NCBI RefSeq assembly: GCF_965222285.1
Contig: NZ_OZ244942.1
Coordinates: forward strand, 1,922,001-1,986,000
DNA from: Tepidicaulis sp002389665
GTDB taxonomy: Bacteria; Pseudomonadota; Alphaproteobacteria; Parvibaculales; Parvibaculaceae
Reading direction: 5' to 3'
Length of the DNA: 64,000 nt
Shown piece after piece: positions 61,178 through 64,000 of this stretch. The translations under genes were made by a program, and so were the position numbers. Numbering within the stretch: position 1 is the first letter of the stretch; each line of letters starts with the position of its first letter. The notes beneath the pieces were generated by a model that had not been told where the DNA came from, ran no database searches, and saw nothing but the letters and a program-made list of their open reading frames with translations.

Positions 61178-62347
61178 TCAATAGGACTTCGGCTGGCCGA
61201 GCACCCGCTCGGCGATGAAGGAGAGAATGAGTTCCCGGCTCACCGGCGCAATGCGGGCGATCATCACCTCGCGCATATAGCGCTCCACGTGAAACTCTTT
61301 GGCATAGCCCATGCCGCCATGGGTGAGGATGGCGCTTTCGCAGGCATGGAAGGCGGCTTCGGCGGCCAGATACTTGCCGGCATTCGCCTCCGCCCCGCAC
61401 GGCTGGCCCGCGTCGTAAAGGGAAGCGGCCTTGAAAACCATGAGGTTCGCCGCTTCCAGCTCCGCCCAGCTTTTGGCGAGCGGATGCTGGATCGCCTGAT
61501 TCTGGCCGATGGGCCGGCCGAAAACCACCCGCTCGCGGGCATACTCAGACGCCTTTTTAAGGGCGATGCGGCCGATGCCCACCGCCTCGGCACCGATCAG
61601 CACGCGCTCCGGGTTCAGCCCGTGCAGGAGATAGTGAAAGCCTTTGCCTTCTTCGCCGATGAGATTTTCCTTCGGCACTTTCAGCCCGTCGAAGAACACC
61701 GCATTCGTGTCCACCGCCTTGCGGCCCATCTTGGCGATCTCGCGCACTTCCGTCGCCCCGCCCCGGTCGAGGTCCGTATAAAAGAGGCTGAGCCCTTCGG
61801 TGGGCTTGGCGCAATCTTCCTTGGGCGTGGTGCGGGCAAGAAGCAGGATCTTGTTCGCGGTCTGGGCGGTCGAGGTCCACATTTTCCGGCCATGGACGAC
61901 ATAATGATCGCCCGTCTTTTCCGCGCGGGTAGAAATTGCCGTGGTGTTGAGCCCGGCATCAGGCTCCGTCACCCCGAAGCAGCAGCGGTCCTCGCCCTTG
62001 ATAAGCGGCACGAGCATGCGCTCTTTCTGCTCCGCCGTGCCGAAGACGACAACGGGCATCGGCCCGAAAAGGTTCATATGGATGGAGGAGGCGCCGGAAA
62101 GGCAGGCCCCGGATTCGGCAATGGTCTGGGCGATGATGGCCGCTTCCGTAACCCCGAGCCCCGCGCCGCCATATTCCTCGGGCATGGCGATACCAAGCCA
62201 GCCGCCGGCCGCGATATCGGCGACGAAATCCTCCGGAAACTCGCCGTCCGTGTCCCGGGCCAGCCAATAGGTATCGTCATATTTCGCGCAAATCCGGGCG
62301 ACGGCGTCGCGCACCGCTTCTTGTTCCGGCGAGAATGTGAAGTCCAT
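61178..62347 (-). CDS. Acyl-CoA dehydrogenase family protein
   Basis: FAD-dependent acyl-CoA dehydrogenase, 389 residues. It begins MDFTFSPEQEAVRDAVARIC. The FAD/substrate motif CCFGVTEPDAGLNTTAISTR is followed by YVVHGRKMWTSTAQTANKI, and RVVFGRPIGQNQAIQHPLAK carries the C-terminal helix. The C-terminus reads IARIAPVSRELILSFIAERV, so the usual C-terminal catalytic Glu (EGT) is absent and the base may come from another helix as in isovaleryl-type enzymes. Co-transcribed with the HIT gene; divergent from the MaoC gene. Confidence 0.92.
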   Translation of the reverse strand: MDFTFSPEQEAVRDAVARICAKYDDTYWLARDTDGEFPEDFVADIAAGGWLGIAMPEEYGGAGLGVTEAAIIAQTIAESGACLSGASSIHMNLFGPMPVVVFGTAEQKERMLVPLIKGEDRCCFGVTEPDAGLNTTAISTRAEKTGDHYVVHGRKMWTSTAQTANKILLLARTTPKEDCAKPTEGLSLFYTDLDRGGATEVREIAKMGRKAVDTNAVFFDGLKVPKENLIGEEGKGFHYLLHGLNPERVLIGAEAVGIGRIALKKASEYARERVVFGRPIGQNQAIQHPLAKSWAELEAANLMVFKAASLYDAGQPCGAEANAGKYLAAEAAFHACESAILTHGGMGYAKEFHVERYMREVMIARIAPVSRELILSFIAERVLGQPKSY

Positions 62348-62430
62348 GGGGCCTCCCCTCTTTTTGCGTTATAACCTACCCAATCTCTCAAGCCGCCGAT
62401 AGAGCGGCACCGGACGACAGGGAGCCTTTC

Positions 62431-62889
62431 ATGCCGGGTATGTATTTTGAAGAATTCGAAGAGGGCCAGATCATCGCCCATGCCATCCGCCGCACCGTCA
62501 CGGAAACGGACAATGTGCTCTTTTCCACCATGACGATGAACCCGGCGGCGCTGCATCTCGATCACGACTACGCCGAAAAAGAGACGGAGTTCGGCAAGCC
62601 TCTGGTCAATTCTCTTTTCACGCTCGGCCTGATGATCGGCATTTCGGTGCATGAAACGACGCTCGGCACCACCATCGCCAATCTGGGCATGACGGACATC
62701 ACCTTCCCCAAACCCGTTTTCCACGGCGACACGCTGCGTATCGAAACGAAAGTCATGGGCAAGCGTCGCTCGAAGTCGCGGCCCAAGGCGGGGATCGTGA
62801 CCTTCGAGCACACCGCCTTCAACCAGCACGGCGATGAAGTGGCCAAATGCACCCGCCAGGCTTTCATGCACGCCAAGACGGAGGGCTGA
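62431..62889 (+). CDS. MaoC-family (hot-dog) dehydratase
   Basis: R-specific enoyl-CoA-hydratase-type protein, 152 residues. It begins MPGMYFEEFEEGQIIAHAIR. The active-site segment TMTMNPAALHLDHDYA aligns with the hydratase-2 motif but has Thr-Met where the Asp is usual; the later Asp/His in LDHDY may serve instead. NSLFTLGLMIGISVHETTLG is the central helix. The downstream CitE-like gene starts 4 bp later, a pairing known in mesaconyl/methylmalyl-CoA routes. Confidence 0.85.
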   Translation: MPGMYFEEFEEGQIIAHAIRRTVTETDNVLFSTMTMNPAALHLDHDYAEKETEFGKPLVNSLFTLGLMIGISVHETTLGTTIANLGMTDITFPKPVFHGDTLRIETKVMGKRRSKSRPKAGIVTFEHTAFNQHGDEVAKCTRQAFMHAKTEG

Positions 62890-62893
62890 TCCC

Positions 62894-63757
62894 ATGCGCT
62901 CCCTTCTCTTTGTGCCGGGCGACAGCGAAAAGAAACAGGCCAAGGCCCAGGATAGCGGCGCGGATGCGCTGATCCTCGATATGGAAGATTCCGTCGCCCT
63001 TTCGGCGAAGGAAACCGCGCGGGCCATGACCGCCGAATATGTGAAAGGCGCGCCTGCAACGGGCCCTAAACTTATCGTGCGCATGAACGCGCTCGACACG
63101 CCTTTCTGGGAAGAGGATTTGAAAGCCATCGTCCCCGCCCGGCCTTTCGCCGTCATGGTGCCGAAAACGATCTCGGGCGCCTGCATCGCGAAAGTCGCCG
63201 GGGCGCTGGACAGGCTCGAACAGGAAAACGGCCTGCCGGAAGGCGCGGTGAAGCTCTGCAATGTGGCGACGGAAACCGCCGCCTCTCTCTTCAATATGGG
63301 CAGTTATGCAGGCGCAAGCCCCAGGCTCTTTGCCATGACCTGGGGCGCGGAAGACCTGGCCGCCGATCTTGGCGCACGCTCCAACAAGGATGAAAGCGGT
63401 GCTTATACCGGCCCCTATCAGCTTGCCCGCACGCTTTGCCTTCTCGGCGCTGTGGCAGCGGAGGCCATGCCCATCGATTCCATCTGCAAGGAATTCCGCG
63501 ATGAAGCGGCCTTACGGGCGGAAACCCGCGCCGGGCTGCGCGACGGCTTTACCGGTAAAATGGCGATCCACCCCGCCCAGGTGCCGGTGATCAACGAGGT
63601 CTATACGCCGAGCGATGACGACCTTGCCCATGCCCGCGCCATTGTGAAAGCCTTTGAGGAGGCTGGCGATGTGGGCGTGGTAAGCCTCGACGGTGTGATG
63701 CTCGACCGCCCGCATTTGAAACAGGCCGAGCGCATTCTCGCCAAAGCGGCAGGATAA
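62894..63757 (+). CDS. CitE/HpcH-family CoA ester lyase
   Basis: Probable citrate-lyase-beta-like/(methyl)malyl-CoA lyase, 287 residues from the ATG at 62894. It begins MRSLLFVPGDSEKKQAKAQD. The Mg-binding acidic residues lie in ALILDMEDSVALSAKETAR, with FAMTWGAEDLAADLGA in the barrel and GKMAIHPAQVPVINEVYTP as the C-terminal motif. It is co-translated with MaoC (4-bp gap) and followed by a PhyH-like gene (18 bp), suggesting breakdown or synthesis of a branched or hydroxy acyl-CoA. Confidence 0.9.
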   Translation: MRSLLFVPGDSEKKQAKAQDSGADALILDMEDSVALSAKETARAMTAEYVKGAPATGPKLIVRMNALDTPFWEEDLKAIVPARPFAVMVPKTISGACIAKVAGALDRLEQENGLPEGAVKLCNVATETAASLFNMGSYAGASPRLFAMTWGAEDLAADLGARSNKDESGAYTGPYQLARTLCLLGAVAAEAMPIDSICKEFRDEAALRAETRAGLRDGFTGKMAIHPAQVPVINEVYTPSDDDLAHARAIVKAFEEAGDVGVVSLDGVMLDRPHLKQAERILAKAAG

Positions 63758-63775
63758 AAAGACCGGGAGGAGACG

Positions 63776-64000
63776 ATGGAGGAAAAACAGAAGGAAGCGC
63801 ATCTGGCGCGCCTTAGCGAAGACGGCTACACGATCGTCGAAAACGCCATCGAGCCGGATTTTATCGAGGCGCTGAACGAGACCCTGCTTGGCCTTGAAAA
63901 GGAGCTCGGCATCGAGCCCGCCTATAATTCCTTCGAAGGGCACAAGACGCTGCGCATCTACAATCTGCTTGCCCGCGCACGGCTTTTCGAGCGCGTGCCG
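63776..64000 (+). CDS. Phytanoyl-CoA dioxygenase (PhyH) family protein, partial
   Basis: Fe(II)/2-oxoglutarate-dependent dioxygenase start, 75 codons before the window ends. The ATG follows GGGAGGAGACG. MEEKQKEAHLARLSEDGYTI then ENAIEPDFIEALNETLLGLE is the classic PhyH N-terminus, and HKTLRIYNLLARARLFERV continues it. The HxD metal site would lie beyond the window. Confidence 0.8.
   Translation, partial: MEEKQKEAHLARLSEDGYTIVENAIEPDFIEALNETLLGLEKELGIEPAYNSFEGHKTLRIYNLLARARLFERVP

Overview
The window is GC-rich bacterial chromosome. The compact RpoB (1361 aa) and RpoC (1413 aa), the 65-residue SecE, the DUF2336 protein, the CtrA-like box and the MaoC/CitE/CoA-ester genes all point to an alphaproteobacterium. 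A Parvibaculaceae/Rhodobiaceae-like relative is my guess only. No prophage, insertion sequence, integron, CRISPR array or rRNA operon is visible.

Bases 1-29.6 kb form one huge minus-strand information-processing block. In transcription order it runs: promoter, tRNA-Tyr, tRNA-Gly, tuf copy 2, tRNA-Trp, secE, nusG, rplK, rplA, rplJ, rplL, rpoB, rpoC, terminator, a secreted metallopeptidase-like gene, a promoter, rpsL, rpsG, fusA, tuf copy 1, then the complete S10 and spc series from rpsJ to rplO and the 5' part of secY. Gene order is classical. The oddities are the metallopeptidase between rpoC and rpsL, two nearly identical tuf genes, and several GTG starts (rpsE, rpsN, rplJ).

Bases 29.7-44.2 kb hold small accessory units. 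These are an RlmB-type rRNA methyltransferase, a TauE/SafE permease, tRNA-Thr with a SpoIIAA-like protein, and a LysR/GST/membrane-protein set diverging from a darcynin-like/membrane-protein/ZntB set. Next comes a TetR - ferritin-like - luciferase-like monooxygenase operon with two palindromic operators and a clean terminator on each side. It is followed by yaaA coupled to an orphan molybdenum hydroxylase large subunit, and a class II aldolase. The TetR operon is the best candidate for an undescribed functional unit.

Bases 44.2-64 kb are mostly central and lipid metabolism: a GlcD-like FAD oxidase, glycerol kinase, moaA, cutA, NAD kinase, a Nudix hydrolase, a 3-oxoadipyl-CoA-type thiolase, a fatty-acid hydroxylase/sterol desaturase homologue, a CaiB-type CoA-transferase, an MFS permease, an acyl-CoA dehydrogenase, MaoC, CitE-like lyase and the start of a PhyH dioxygenase. 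Among them are signalling-type proteins that have lost key residues: a degenerate EAL protein, a receiver-like protein lacking the phosphoacceptor Asp and the Lys, and a DksA/TraR protein with a C3H zinc site. Two cruciform-like palindromic repeats flank the GlcD-like gene.
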